From contig NZ_JAGSYE010000002.1 in the NCBI RefSeq assembly GCF_025685565.1, forward strand, positions 1,302,001 to 1,366,000: DNA of 64,000 nucleotides, read 5' to 3'. Both the position numbers and the translations under genes were made by a program. Shown in pieces: positions 33,192 to 42,383 of this stretch. Within the stretch, counting starts at the first letter, position 1. Each line of letters begins with the position of its first letter. This stretch comes from Granulicella aggregans (GTDB lineage Bacteria > Acidobacteriota > Terriglobia > Terriglobales > Acidobacteriaceae). Under the pieces are notes generated by a model, which was given only the letters and a program-made list of their open reading frames with translations, made no database searches and was not told where the DNA came from.

Positions 33192-34645
33192 CTCCGCCAG
33201 TGCTGCCTTTGAATGGGCCCACTGGATCGCTGAAGGTAGAGTCGGCGCCGCCGGAGTACCGGCTGCCGCCCGGTTTGAAGCGGTCGCTTCCCTTCTATGC
33301 ATTCAAGCCGTGGGTGAAGCTTGGGCATCCGATTCTGCTGTTCGAGCACCTGCACAAGACTTACGGGAACATCGCCTGCTACAAGTTGTTTGGCACGCCC
33401 ATCGTCTTCGTGAACGATCCCGACTATATTCGCGAGATCCTGGTGACGCAGGGCGCGGCGTTCGTAAAGGAGCGCACGGTTCGGCGGATGAAGGTGCTGC
33501 TGGGTGAGGGCCTGATCACGTCCGACGATCCCATTCATATTCGCCAGCGGCGCATCGCGGCACCGGCGTTTCATCGCCAGCGGATAGCGGCTTATGGCGA
33601 CCAGATCGTCGCTTGTGCTGCGGCGCAGAACGAGCGCTGGGAGCAGCGTGCGCAGCCTGACGAGCCTATCGACATTGCAGCCGCGAGCATGGAACTTTCG
33701 CTCGAGATCGTGGCGCGGACGCTCTTCGATACCGAGGTGACCGAGGACATCCGCCGTATCAACGACGAGGTGAACACGATCATGGGGTTGTACAACTTCA
33801 TCGTCGCGTTTCCGCGGATTGAGCTGTTTATGAAGCTGCCGATCCCAGGGATTATGAAGTTTCGGCAATCCAAAGCGCGGCTCGACGCGGTCGTCGACAG
33901 GCTGATTCGCGAGCACAAGGAAGCGACAGCGGCGGGCAAGCCTGACCCCGGCGACCTGCTCTCGATGCTGCTGCAATCGCGCGACGAGCAGGCCGATGCG
34001 CAGGGAAACTTTACCGGCATGTCTGACGAGCAGGTGCGCGACGAGGTGTTAACGATCTTCCTCGCTGGCTATGAGACGGTCGCGAACGGCCTTACCTGGA
34101 CGTGGTATCTGCTGAGCCAGAACCCTGAAGTTGAGGCGAAGCTTCACGCGGAACTGGATGCGGTGTTGGGTGTAGGAGAAGAGAAGCGTCTCGCTACGCT
34201 GGCCGACTATCCGAACCTGAAGTACACCGAGCAGGTCTTTGCCGAGTCGATGCGGCTTTATCCGCCGGCATGGGCGATGGGGCGGATGTCGACGAAGCCG
34301 GTGCAGCTTGGCGAGTACCTGATACCGCCGGGAGCGCACTTTTTCTTCAGCCAGTACATGATGGGGCGGACGGAGGAGTATTTTCCTGATCCGCCGCGCT
34401 TCGATCCCGACCGCTTCAGTGCGGAGAACAAGGCACGACGTCCGAAGTACACATACTTCCCCTTTGGGGGAGGGTCGCGGCAGTGTATTGGGGAGTCGTT
34501 CGCGTGGATGGAGGGCGTGTTCTCGATTGCGACGCTGGCGCAAAGATGGCGTCTCAGCTATGGCGAGAGCGCACCCCCAGAGATTCAGGAAAAGATCACG
34601 CTTCGACCCAAAGACCCGCTGATGATGCGGTTGCACCCGCGTTAG
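33188..34645 (+). CDS. Cytochrome P450
   Basis: A protein of 485 residues. I-helix AGYETVANGLTWT (oxygen activation Thr/Glu-Thr), ExxR in ESMRLYPP, and the heme loop FPFGGGSRQCIGESFA with the cysteine ligand near residue 434. No membrane anchor is present, so it is probably soluble and uses ferredoxin or a flavodoxin-type donor, neither encoded nearby. The length and motifs resemble the fatty-acid or terpenoid CYP102/110-like branch, but the substrate is not assignable. It is translationally coupled to tmk and followed by a strong terminator. Confidence 0.93.
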   Translation: MTPPVLPLNGPTGSLKVESAPPEYRLPPGLKRSLPFYAFKPWVKLGHPILLFEHLHKTYGNIACYKLFGTPIVFVNDPDYIREILVTQGAAFVKERTVRRMKVLLGEGLITSDDPIHIRQRRIAAPAFHRQRIAAYGDQIVACAAAQNERWEQRAQPDEPIDIAAASMELSLEIVARTLFDTEVTEDIRRINDEVNTIMGLYNFIVAFPRIELFMKLPIPGIMKFRQSKARLDAVVDRLIREHKEATAAGKPDPGDLLSMLLQSRDEQADAQGNFTGMSDEQVRDEVLTIFLAGYETVANGLTWTWYLLSQNPEVEAKLHAELDAVLGVGEEKRLATLADYPNLKYTEQVFAESMRLYPPAWAMGRMSTKPVQLGEYLIPPGAHFFFSQYMMGRTEEYFPDPPRFDPDRFSAENKARRPKYTYFPFGGGSRQCIGESFAWMEGVFSIATLAQRWRLSYGESAPPEIQEKITLRPKDPLMMRLHPR

Positions 34646-34696
34646 ATGGCCGGTAGAGCCGGGAGACACAGATCCATTGCGGGAATGGCAAACAAG

Positions 34697-34738
34697 AAAA
34701 CGGCGCGGAGATTGTCTCCGCGCCGCTCTGTTTTTTAT
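34697..34738. terminator. Bidirectional intrinsic terminator
   Basis: CGGCGCGGAG (34701-34710) pairs with CTCCGCGCCG (34716-34725) around ATTGT, followed by CTCTGTTTTTTAT on the plus strand and preceded by an A-run. It separates the convergent P450 and htrA genes. Confidence 0.88.
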
Positions 34739-34748
34739 TGCGATGGGT

Positions 34749-36410
34749 TTACGGAAGCGTTCCGCCAACATATGAGTTGCCGCCGTTCTTCTGACCCGGG
34801 ATCCGAATCACGAAGACCACGTCCTCGCCCGGCTTCAGCGCCGATACGATCGCCTTGTAGCTGGCTTCGTCCGTCACCGGCTTTTTGTTGATGGCGACGA
34901 TCACCGCACCCTTTTCGAGATTGATGTCGTCGGCAAAGGAGTCAGGCCGGACGCCAGTTACGATCACGCCCTTCACTCCGCCGAGCTTGCTTGCAATCGC
35001 CGGGGGAATGGTCGAGACGGTGATACCGAGCTTGCCTTCGCCAGCATCGGACTCTGTCGGCGCCGAAGTATCGTCGCTATCCGGAGCTGTAGCTGCGAAG
35101 ATCTTATTTCGATCCGCGATGCCCACCGATGCTGTCATCTTGTTACCGCCACGCAGGTAACCAAGCTGCACGTTCGAGCCAATCTTGCGGCTTGATATAT
35201 CAGCCACCAGGTCGTCACCATCCTTAATGGGACGGCCATCGATGGAGACGATTACGTCGTCCGGCTTCAATCCTGCTTTTGCCGCCGGGGCATTCGGGTC
35301 GACTGCGGCGATCATCACACCGCCGTTGGTGAAGCCGTATACGCGGGTTACCGCCGAAGAAAGATTCGGCTGGAAGCTGATGCCGATCGATCCGCGCGTC
35401 ACCTTGTGGTCGGGCCCGATCAGCATGTTGTAGACGCCGATGATGGTGTTCGAAGGCATCGCAAACCCTACGCCTTCGCTGCCCGCGGATTGGGTGTAGA
35501 TGGCGGTGTTCATGCCGATTACCGAGCCGGTCATATCGACCAGAGGGCCGCCGGAGTTACCGGGATTGATCGCTGCATCGGTCTGGATGAAGCGCTGAAA
35601 CTGGCTCTGCTGGCCGCCTTCGATGGTGCGGTTCTTTGCCGAGACGATGCCCGCCGTTACCGTCTTTGCCAGGGCAAAGGGGCTGCCTACAGCGAGGACC
35701 CAGTCGCCTACCTGCGCGCCGTCGGAGTTGCCGAGCTTGATTGTAGGCAGCGGCTCGGTGGTGTCGATCTTGATCACCGCGATATCGGTGTCCTTGTCGA
35801 CGCCGATCAGCTTCGCGGGGCGGCCATTATCTCCGGGGCCGCCATCGGGATCGGTCGACAATTTCACGTAGATCTTGTCGGCCTTGTCGACTACGTGGTT
35901 GTTGGTGATGATGTATCCGCGCGAGTCCACGATGAAACCGGAGCCCAGTGCGCGACGCGATCCCTGATCGCTACCGTCGTCATCGCCGCCCTGTCCACCC
36001 TGGCCGCCGAAGAAATGGTTAAAAAAGTCCTGCATGTTGTCGTTCGGGTTTTGCGAATCGTCGCCACCACTACCGCCCGGAGGCACCACCAACGGACCGC
36101 GCTGCAGGCCACGCTTGCCCTTTTTAGGGGATACAGGCTTCGCCAGCTCTTCCGTGTTGATGTTCACGACTGCGGGGCCGACTGCCTTTGCGATCTTCGA
36201 AAAGCCGTTCGACAAGATCACCGGGTCGGGCACGGTCAGAGGTCGCGCGTCTGAGGAGTCCACTGCCTGTTCCTTGCCGCTGACGCCATGGGTAAGCACC
36301 GACCCCGCAAGGATGCCTACAGAGAGAGTTCCAAGCAAAACAAACGTAGTGGTAAGGCGATGGCCACGAAGGCGCTCGACCAGTCCGGGCTTTTGTGTCG
36401 GAGTTTCCAT
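34749..36410 (-). CDS. Do-family periplasmic serine protease/chaperone (HtrA/DegP-like)
   Basis: A protein of 553 residues. One N-terminal membrane segment (about 20-40, TTTFVLLGTLSVGILAGSVL), then a Gly/Asp-rich linker, then a trypsin-like domain with His172 (TNNHVVDKAD), Asp209 (DTDIAVIKID) and Ser286 (NPGNSGGPL), followed by two PDZ domains (SIGISFQPN to VQLGYL and LGITVSTIPP to the C terminus). It removes or refolds damaged envelope proteins. The start at 36410 is preferred; ATGs at 36428 and 36455 are in frame. Confidence 0.92.
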   Translation of the reverse strand: METPTQKPGLVERLRGHRLTTTFVLLGTLSVGILAGSVLTHGVSGKEQAVDSSDARPLTVPDPVILSNGFSKIAKAVGPAVVNINTEELAKPVSPKKGKRGLQRGPLVVPPGGSGGDDSQNPNDNMQDFFNHFFGGQGGQGGDDDGSDQGSRRALGSGFIVDSRGYIITNNHVVDKADKIYVKLSTDPDGGPGDNGRPAKLIGVDKDTDIAVIKIDTTEPLPTIKLGNSDGAQVGDWVLAVGSPFALAKTVTAGIVSAKNRTIEGGQQSQFQRFIQTDAAINPGNSGGPLVDMTGSVIGMNTAIYTQSAGSEGVGFAMPSNTIIGVYNMLIGPDHKVTRGSIGISFQPNLSSAVTRVYGFTNGGVMIAAVDPNAPAAKAGLKPDDVIVSIDGRPIKDGDDLVADISSRKIGSNVQLGYLRGGNKMTASVGIADRNKIFAATAPDSDDTSAPTESDAGEGKLGITVSTIPPAIASKLGGVKGVIVTGVRPDSFADDINLEKGAVIVAINKKPVTDEASYKAIVSALKPGEDVVFVIRIPGQKNGGNSYVGGTLP

Positions 36411-36610
36411 TGTTGAGTCTGACCTCATTTCGTACTGTTCAGGTGCGCGGAACACAGCGCGACGATACCAAAATCCAAGTATAGTCGCGAATTCGCGGGG
36501 AATAGGTCACTTCGCAATTAGACGCCTTCCGCGCCGTAGAAGTGACGGATACTTCGTCGCATATTCGTCGCGCGCAGAACTTCGAGCCGCAGTTCCGAGT
36601 GGCCAAATGT

Positions 36611-37753
36611 CTAGGTCTGAGCCAGCTGTGTCGCAAAGGCGTCGAGCGACAGGTTTCGCAGCAGGTTTCGGCGCATTCCGGACTGGACCTGGTCGAGGCC
36701 CCGGCTCGCCTGTTCGATCCAGCGAAAGGACAGCGTCGCCGCAAGCCGCTCCAACTCCGGCCGAAGGTCCGTGTTGCGCACCAGTTCCGGAGTTCCCGCG
36801 CTCAGCAACAGCAGATCTTCCAACAGCAAAGAGAGCGATCGCAACAGGGCAGTCGTCTTCTGCTGACCTTCAGCCCCGGCGCGATAGGTCTCGGTCATGC
36901 GGAAGAGGACGGTGTGGTCGGCATCTGCGCTGCCGGAGGCGCTCGCGGCGGCGTCGCGGATGAAGATCAAGGCGTCTGCACGGGCTGCGGTATACGCGGC
37001 GAGATCGAAGCCGAGCGCCTTGCCTGCTGCGCCCTGGGCGAGCCGCGCGACGAGGAGGCGCTGAGCCGGTTGAATCTCGGGGCGCCGGTCGGCCAGCAGC
37101 ATCTCGATCTCTTCCACAGGCAGTGCTCCCAGCCGCACGGTCCCGCAGCGGGAGCGGATCGTCGGAAGCAGCTCTCCCGGATTTTCCGCGAGGATGATGA
37201 TGTGGACCGTGTCCGGCGGCTCCTCAAGAACTTTCAGCAGTGAGTTTGCCGCCTCCTTCATGAAGTTTGCCGCCGTAAGGATGAAGATCTTTCGCGGAGC
37301 CTCGCTCGGCAGGTAGTGCGATCGCTGGATCAGCGTCCGCACCTGCCCCAGCTTGATGAGAAGCTGCGGAGGATCGGGGGGGATGATGAGCACGTCGGGA
37401 TGCGGCTGAACTAGAACCCGTGTCTCTTTCTTGTCGGTCTCGCGCAGCTCTTCACGGGCAGCGACCGCTGCCTCCACCTGCTCTTCAAGACCTGCGGCCG
37501 ATGCAATGCGGGTGCAGTTCGCGCAGACTCCGCAGAAGCTGGCCAGCGATTGGCCGTTCGACCAGAGATCGCGGGGCTGGCGATCGCACTCTACCGCCAT
37601 GGCCAGCATCAGGGCCAGCGTGTACTTGCCCGCGCCGCTCGGTCCGGAGAGAATCAGCGAGTGAGGCAGCCGCCCCGCCGCGATGGCTGTACGCAGGTGT
37701 TCCACAGCAAGCGCGTTGCCGATAAAGTCGTTGAATGTAGAAGGCAAAGCCAC
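36611..37753 (-). CDS. holB: DNA polymerase III subunit delta prime
   Basis: An AAA+ clamp-loader subunit of 380 residues. It has SGPSGAGKYTLAL (Walker A-like), a zinc cluster in CGVCANC, the sensor/SRC motif IRSRCGTVRL and KEAANSLLKVLEEPP. It works with holA-encoded delta. The Walker A lysine is kept, unlike in E. coli delta prime, so it could also be called DnaX-like, but the size and C-terminal helical domain fit delta prime. About 20 residues of charged insertion (EEQVEAAVAAREELRETDKK) follow the zinc motif. Confidence 0.86.
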   Translation of the reverse strand: MALPSTFNDFIGNALAVEHLRTAIAAGRLPHSLILSGPSGAGKYTLALMLAMAVECDRQPRDLWSNGQSLASFCGVCANCTRIASAAGLEEQVEAAVAAREELRETDKKETRVLVQPHPDVLIIPPDPPQLLIKLGQVRTLIQRSHYLPSEAPRKIFILTAANFMKEAANSLLKVLEEPPDTVHIIILAENPGELLPTIRSRCGTVRLGALPVEEIEMLLADRRPEIQPAQRLLVARLAQGAAGKALGFDLAAYTAARADALIFIRDAAASASGSADADHTVLFRMTETYRAGAEGQQKTTALLRSLSLLLEDLLLLSAGTPELVRNTDLRPELERLAATLSFRWIEQASRGLDQVQSGMRRNLLRNLSLDAFATQLAQT

Positions 37754-37804
37754 TGCATCAAGGGTATCGCAATCGTCGACGGATCGTGCGGCAGGAGACG
37801 CTCG

Positions 37805-38074
37805 CTATTCGCCGGGGACGAACGCCTCGCGGCTGATCAGAATCTGCCAATCCATGTCCGAGCGTCGCCGCTTCGGCCCGTCCTCGAACGTAATCTCATT
37901 GGCGCGGCGTTCAGGAAATGCGAAGGCGCAGATGTGATCATGCTCCTCCACGCTGGCCGAACGGGCAGAGCCTTCAAACTCGTCACGGGAGATCGTCTTG
38001 AAGCAGGCAAGACACATGGTGTCGTCCGAGCCGTCCTGCTTCACTCTGTGGGGGAAACGCGCTTTATTTTTCAT
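37805..38074 (-). CDS. Small Cys/His hypothetical protein
   Basis: A protein of 89 residues with MCLACFKTI and EEHDHICAF, a CxxC and an HxC pair that could bind one zinc. It is otherwise polar with an acidic middle and ends in DWQILISREAFVPGE. GGCGGTG lies upstream of the ATG. It lies between holB and ridA on the same strand. The function is unknown. Confidence 0.6.
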   Translation of the reverse strand: MKNKARFPHRVKQDGSDDTMCLACFKTISRDEFEGSARSASVEEHDHICAFAFPERRANEITFEDGPKRRRSDMDWQILISREAFVPGE

Positions 38075-38175
38075 GGGACACCGCCGTTAGACACCGTAAC
38101 CGGCCCCGAAAGTTGTCTCAATCCAACGTTGGTGTCATGGAGAAAGGCCCTCGACTGTAGAGAGGCTTATGGCGT

Positions 38176-38655
38176 TCAAATCTCGACCTCGCCCTCAATC
38201 TCTACCGGAATATTGAAGGGTAGTTCGGCCATACCTACAGCGCTGCGGCTATGGGCACCGATCTCCGGACCAAAGACCTCCAGGATGAGGTCAGAGAATC
38301 CGTTGATGACGCCCGGTTGCTGATTGAAGCCGGGGGCGGAGTTGACCATCCCGAAGACGCGCGTCCACCCCTTGATTCTGTCCAGGTCTCCGAGCGCACG
38401 GCTCAGACTGCCGAGAATTGCCAGGCCGGTTAGCCGAGCCGCAACGTATCCCTCTTCCGGCGTTAGCTCGCGGCCAACTTTGCCGACAGGCTGCGCGATT
38501 GCTCCATCGGCGGCTTGCGGTCCGTGGCCGGAGAAGAGAGCTCGAGTACCCACCACGTGGACGAAGTTGAAGGGAAGCTTAACGCCGCTGGGAATCCGGA
38601 GGGGTGGCGGCAGCGTAAGACCCAGTTCGCGAAGCCGGTCGTCGATTCGAGACAT
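38176..38655 (-). CDS. RidA/YjgF family protein
   Basis: A protein of 159 residues with the RidA fold. The core reads LFSGHGPQAADG at the N-terminal strand, EEGYVAARLTGLAILGSL in the helix, VFGMVNSAPGFNQQPGVINGFSDLILEVFG cut by a loop, and HSRSAVGMAELPFNIPVEIE. The Arg of the RidA active site is present in HSRSAVG. RidA deaminates reactive enamine/imine intermediates from PLP enzymes. It is of the longer (about 155-residue) subgroup. AAAGGA precedes the ATG. Confidence 0.86.
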   Translation of the reverse strand: MSRIDDRLRELGLTLPPPLRIPSGVKLPFNFVHVVGTRALFSGHGPQAADGAIAQPVGKVGRELTPEEGYVAARLTGLAILGSLSRALGDLDRIKGWTRVFGMVNSAPGFNQQPGVINGFSDLILEVFGPEIGAHSRSAVGMAELPFNIPVEIEGEVEI

Positions 38656-38701
38656 TTCGTTGTCCTTTAGGAGATGGTTGGAAGGGTTGGATAGAACGAA
38701 G

Positions 38702-38776
38702 CGTACCCCAGCGGCTAAAGCCGCATTGCATATAGGGCCATTACGGCACGGCTGAAGCCGTGCCCTTAAGCAAAAC
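38702..38776. repeat. REP-like hairpin repeat, copy 3
   Basis: CGTACCCCAGCGGCTAAAGCCG, a linker, then GGCACGGCTGAAGCCGTGCC and CTTAAGCAAAAC. It lies between ridA and the amidohydrolase gene. Confidence 0.85.
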
Positions 38777-38864
38777 CGGCCCTTTCAATTGTTTTTTGTA
38801 ATGAAATTGGAGCGTGGCAGGCCATTCTTACACGACATGCTTCACGCCGCCAGGTTGTATCGGT

Positions 38865-39698
38865 CTAGAGGCGATAGACACGCTGCGCGGTCTGACCGAG
38901 GATCGCTTCCTGATGCTGCACGTCGAAGTCTTTCATCCATCCTCGGAGTGTCTCCCACCAGCGCGTGTATCCGCTGGCGAGGAGGCATACGGGCCAGTCG
39001 GACCCGGCCATGAGTCGTTCGGGGCCAAAGGCCACTATTGCGGCGTCGAGGTAGGGCCGCAGGTCTGCTAAGGTCCATCTCTCCCAATCGGCTTCGGTGA
39101 CCAGGCCGGAGAGTTTGCAGAAGACATTGGGGTGAGCGGCGAGGGCAAAGAGATTGCTGCGCCATGGCTCGATCTCCGCTGCGGCGATCTTCGGCTTGGC
39201 GAGGTGGTCGAGGACGAAGGCCTGCTTCGGATGCTGTGACACGAAGATAGCTGCCTGAGGCAGGTGGCGCTCGTGGATCAGGATGTCGTAGACGAGACCG
39301 GTGCCGAGCAGCGATGCGATGCCGACGTTGAAGTCGTCGCGCAGAATGAAGTTCTCATCGGGCTCGTCCTGAATGACGTGCCGTAGTCCCTTCAAGTTTG
39401 CGATATCGCCGAGATCGGAGAGCTGTAAAGGGAGGTCACCGTGAACGATGGGCAGCCAGCCGACGACGCCCCGGAGGGCGGGGTTCTGTGCGGCGAGATC
39501 AAGAAGCCAGCGGGTCTCTTCGATGGTCTGACGAGCCTGGACGGCGACCGAGCCGTGAACCTGCGCTGCGGCCATCTCGCGCGAGAGATCTTCGGGCAGG
39601 AAGTCGCGCTTCAGCACCTGCATTTGAGGGCCGATCCAGCCGTAGTCTTCAGTGGTGTAACGCCATAGATGGTGGTGAGAGTCGATGATCTCTACCAT
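38865..39698 (-). CDS. Amidohydrolase (lactonase-like TIM barrel)
   Basis: A protein of 277 residues beginning IIDSHHHLWRY, the metal-binding HxH of amidohydrolase_2 enzymes such as L-fuconolactonase. The middle strand motif FVLDHLAKPKI and the terminal GSDWPVCL (Asp of the active site) agree. It probably opens a sugar lactone or decarboxylates a related acid. The start at 39698 is chosen because GGAGG lies 11 bp upstream. It sits convergent with nothing and is followed by a 160-bp gap with REP copy 3. Confidence 0.86.
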   Translation of the reverse strand: MVEIIDSHHHLWRYTTEDYGWIGPQMQVLKRDFLPEDLSREMAAAQVHGSVAVQARQTIEETRWLLDLAAQNPALRGVVGWLPIVHGDLPLQLSDLGDIANLKGLRHVIQDEPDENFILRDDFNVGIASLLGTGLVYDILIHERHLPQAAIFVSQHPKQAFVLDHLAKPKIAAAEIEPWRSNLFALAAHPNVFCKLSGLVTEADWERWTLADLRPYLDAAIVAFGPERLMAGSDWPVCLLASGYTRWWETLRGWMKDFDVQHQEAILGQTAQRVYRL

Positions 39699-40003
39699 GT
39701 CGCGGATAGCCTCCTGCGTTCTTATAAAACGGTGGATGCAATTCTGCTTGCACAATCGCCCTACGGGTGTATTATTCGCTCAAGTTAGTTTCTGTCCCAT
39801 TTTGGCACTCTGCTTGTCCTTGATCTCTCCTTATCCCAACACAATTGAAAAAGAGTTCTTCCTGTAATCCGGGCTTGCCGCAGATGAGCTTCATGCCAAG
39901 CGAAGGAGTTACACATGTCCTGCTTAAGACCGCCCCTGGCGGCCCTTTTCATTGCCTGCCTGTCAGTTGTCGAACCAGGTAAAAGTATTCGAGGTGCTGG
40001 AAG
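39699..40003. other. Divergent intergenic region with a possible leader frame
   Basis: These 305 bp separate the amidohydrolase (minus) from the protease gene (plus). The 5' part is A+T-richer than the surroundings. The 3' part holds the short frame at 39915-40016. No hairpin terminator or RNA gene was recognised. Confidence 0.45.
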
Positions 40004-40016
40004 ATGCGGCGCCTGA
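39915..40016 (+). CDS. Possible short leader peptide overlapping the protease start
   Basis: 33 codons: MSCLRPPLAALFIACLSVV then EPGKSIRGAG. The frame has an excellent AAGGAG ribosome site 6 bp upstream and a signal-peptide-like N terminus, and its stop lies 10 bp inside the protease gene in another frame. It may be a real tiny secreted or membrane peptide that couples translation of the protease. It could also be noise. Confidence 0.35.
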   Translation: MSCLRPPLAALFIACLSVVEPGKSIRGAGRCGA

Positions 40017-41203
40017 CGGCAACGCCCCGGCGAAGGATTGCTACGATGGCGCTGCTACTCGCGTCGTTCCTGGAGATCTGCGGATGCAACCCGGTTCGAA
40101 GTTGCGAGCAACTCCGCGCGACACGACTCTCCGCGATCCCATGGGAGACGCTCCTCGAACAGTGTGCGCGATGTTTGTCCGCCCGGGAGTTGCTGATTCT
40201 GCGACAGGCTCAGGAGACGAGCGTTGTTTACGGCGTTGCGAACACGCTGCTCCATGACGCGACGGTCGAGGAGAGCCTTGGCGAAGTGCATGGGCCTTCG
40301 TTCGACGGCCCTCCTGCGGGGGATCTCGATGCCCGGGTGATCCATCGCGACGCGGGCGAGGACACCTCTGAGTCCATCACGGATGCGAAGCCCATCGCGT
40401 GGCCGATCTCCGAGTCCGTGCTCTTTCTCTATGCGTCAGCACCTGTTCCTGGCGAAACCGCACAGCGGATCGGAACTGGCTTTATTCTGAAGCTTCCCCA
40501 GGAGAGCACCGGCAATGCAAGGTTTCTGGTCACAGCGCGGCACGTGGTCGACCCCGAGTGGGCGAGGTGCGGGCGGCCGAACCCGCAGAGCATCACCGTC
40601 CGTTTGACTCGGAGGGCAGGCGGCATCAGCTATCGGACTCTGCTGCTGGAGCGAGACCAGGTCCGTCAGTTCCTGACCAGCCCCGACCCGGCGACCGATC
40701 TGGCTTTGATTCCACTGAGTCACAAAGAAGTGGCCGACCTGGATGACTTCAAGCTGGCCGACACAGCGATCGATACCCTTCCCACGGAGAGCGAGTTGAG
40801 CACGCTGCACGAAGCTCAGGAGATCGCCACCGTGGGCGTGGCGCCGCCAGAGTTCTTTAGGCTGATGGACTTTCCGATCTCGGAGTCCGGCATGATCACC
40901 TCCCTGGATGAGGGTGCGCACGTGCCGGTGAGATGCGCACTTGAGTCCCCTGCGAAGTCGATTCGGATCTGGCTCATCAATGCGAATGTAGAAGGCGGTT
41001 TGAGCGGGGCACCGGTCTATGCTGCATTCGCAAGAGGTCCGCATCACGTCTCGACTCCCTTGCTGGTAGGGATCCAGGCGGTCGTTTGGCACGACCGAGG
41101 CGAGGCGGGTATCACACCGGTGGCCGCGCTCATCGAGATCCTCAAAATGCGGCGTGCCGGGGTCCAATTGGCTGTGAGTGATCGAGAAGCACCGCCGGGA
41201 TGA
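40004..41203 (+). CDS. Trypsin-like serine protease lipoprotein
   Basis: A protein of 399 residues. Lipobox LEICGC follows an N-terminal signal; the lipidated Cys is near residue 28. A trypsin-like fold has His in FLVTARHVVDPEW, Asp in ATDLALIPL and Ser in GGLSGAPVYA, so the triad is intact. GAGGTG precedes the ATG. No PDZ domain is present. Neighbours are a VWFA-related protein and an alginate-lyase-like protein, both exported. The role in the envelope is unknown. Confidence 0.75.
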   Translation: MRRLTATPRRRIATMALLLASFLEICGCNPVRSCEQLRATRLSAIPWETLLEQCARCLSARELLILRQAQETSVVYGVANTLLHDATVEESLGEVHGPSFDGPPAGDLDARVIHRDAGEDTSESITDAKPIAWPISESVLFLYASAPVPGETAQRIGTGFILKLPQESTGNARFLVTARHVVDPEWARCGRPNPQSITVRLTRRAGGISYRTLLLERDQVRQFLTSPDPATDLALIPLSHKEVADLDDFKLADTAIDTLPTESELSTLHEAQEIATVGVAPPEFFRLMDFPISESGMITSLDEGAHVPVRCALESPAKSIRIWLINANVEGGLSGAPVYAAFARGPHHVSTPLLVGIQAVVWHDRGEAGITPVAALIEILKMRRAGVQLAVSDREAPPG

Positions 41204-41234
41204 ACCATGCCGGAGATCGCTATACTGGCTGCAT

Positions 41235-42374
41235 ATGGGGCAGTTCCAGCTGATTACCGTGGTGGCTTTGCTTTGTGGACAGATGGTTTGGGCCCAGGAG
41301 ACTTCGGCAACCGACGCTGCGGCGCAGTCAGGCGCAGAGCCGCCACAAGCCGTGACGACAATCAATGTGCGGTCCACGCTGGTGGTGGTTCCGGCTTTGG
41401 TGAGGACGAAGTCAGGAGCGCTTGTCTATACGCTGAAGGCGAAGGACTTCACGCTGACCGACAACGGAGTAGAACAGAAGCTGACGCTCGAAGACGATGC
41501 CGGGGCGCAGCCGCTCGCACTGCTGGTGGTCGTCGAGACCGGTGGTGCCGGTGGGCGGCAGCTCGACAACTATCGAACGCTACCTACGATGCTCGACGGG
41601 CTGATTGGCGGGGTGCCGCACAAGGTCGGGGTGGTCGCGTTCGACAGCCATCCCGAGCTGGTGCAAAAGTTCACGCCGCACATGGACCGTGTCGAAGTTG
41701 CGTTGAATAATCTGGAAGCTGGAGATCCAAAGGCGGCCACCCTGGACGCGCTGGCGTTCGCAGTGAAGATCTTGAGTGTGCAGCCGCCGGAGTATCGGCG
41801 GGCGATTCTGCTGCTTAGCGAGACCGTGGATCATGGCAGCTCGACAACTCTTGCCGAGGCGCTGCGCGCGGTGAGCGATACGAATACCGTGATCTATAGC
41901 GCGGCGTTTTCGAGTACACGTTCGGACGCGAAGAATGAAGCGAAGAAGTTCAGCCAGCCGGATACTCCGGGACCGCCAGGCGGATGCATGGCGAAGGACC
42001 CCGAGGCTGACCCCGATATCCCGGAGAATGAAGTCGCGAAGGCGTTTGAGTGTCTGAACGTCCTGATCCCACCGATACGGGTTGCGAAGTTGGCCATCCT
42101 GGCGGGTATTCACGGCCTCAGCCGCAACACACCGGAGACGGTGGCCCATCTGACCGGCGGAGAGTACTACAAGTTCGACAACGTGAAGTCGCTGGAGAAG
42201 GACCTGGGGACGATCTCGAATCACCTTCCAAACCGGTATATGTTGAGCTTTCATCCGCAGTCGCCGGAGCCCGGGATTCACGCGCTGGAGCTGAGTCTGA
42301 AGGACTATCCGGATTTGAAGGTAACGGCGCGATCGAGTTACTGGCTTGAGCGGGAGAACGAGAGCAAGCCATAG
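41235..42374 (+). CDS. Secreted VWFA-related domain protein (acidobacterial type)
   Basis: A protein of 379 residues. It has a signal peptide (GQFQLITVVALLCGQMVWAQ), a VWFA-related domain from about residue 50 (STLVVVPALVRTKSGALVY, LVVVETGGAGGRQLDNY) and a C-terminal extension with LPNRYMLSFHPQSP. The domain (known from the acidobacterial TIGR03436 group) is characteristic of Acidobacteriota. The metal-binding MIDAS pattern is only partly conserved. TATACT ends 8 bp before the ATG. It likely mediates protein contacts outside the cell. Confidence 0.83.
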   Translation: MGQFQLITVVALLCGQMVWAQETSATDAAAQSGAEPPQAVTTINVRSTLVVVPALVRTKSGALVYTLKAKDFTLTDNGVEQKLTLEDDAGAQPLALLVVVETGGAGGRQLDNYRTLPTMLDGLIGGVPHKVGVVAFDSHPELVQKFTPHMDRVEVALNNLEAGDPKAATLDALAFAVKILSVQPPEYRRAILLLSETVDHGSSTTLAEALRAVSDTNTVIYSAAFSSTRSDAKNEAKKFSQPDTPGPPGGCMAKDPEADPDIPENEVAKAFECLNVLIPPIRVAKLAILAGIHGLSRNTPETVAHLTGGEYYKFDNVKSLEKDLGTISNHLPNRYMLSFHPQSPEPGIHALELSLKDYPDLKVTARSSYWLERENESKP

Positions 42375-42383
42375 AATCGGGCT

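Noticed and set aside
35406..36254. Plus-strand open frame (282 codons) over the HtrA gene
   Set aside because: HtrA's triad and PDZ motifs are on the minus strand; the plus frame is a G+C artefact.
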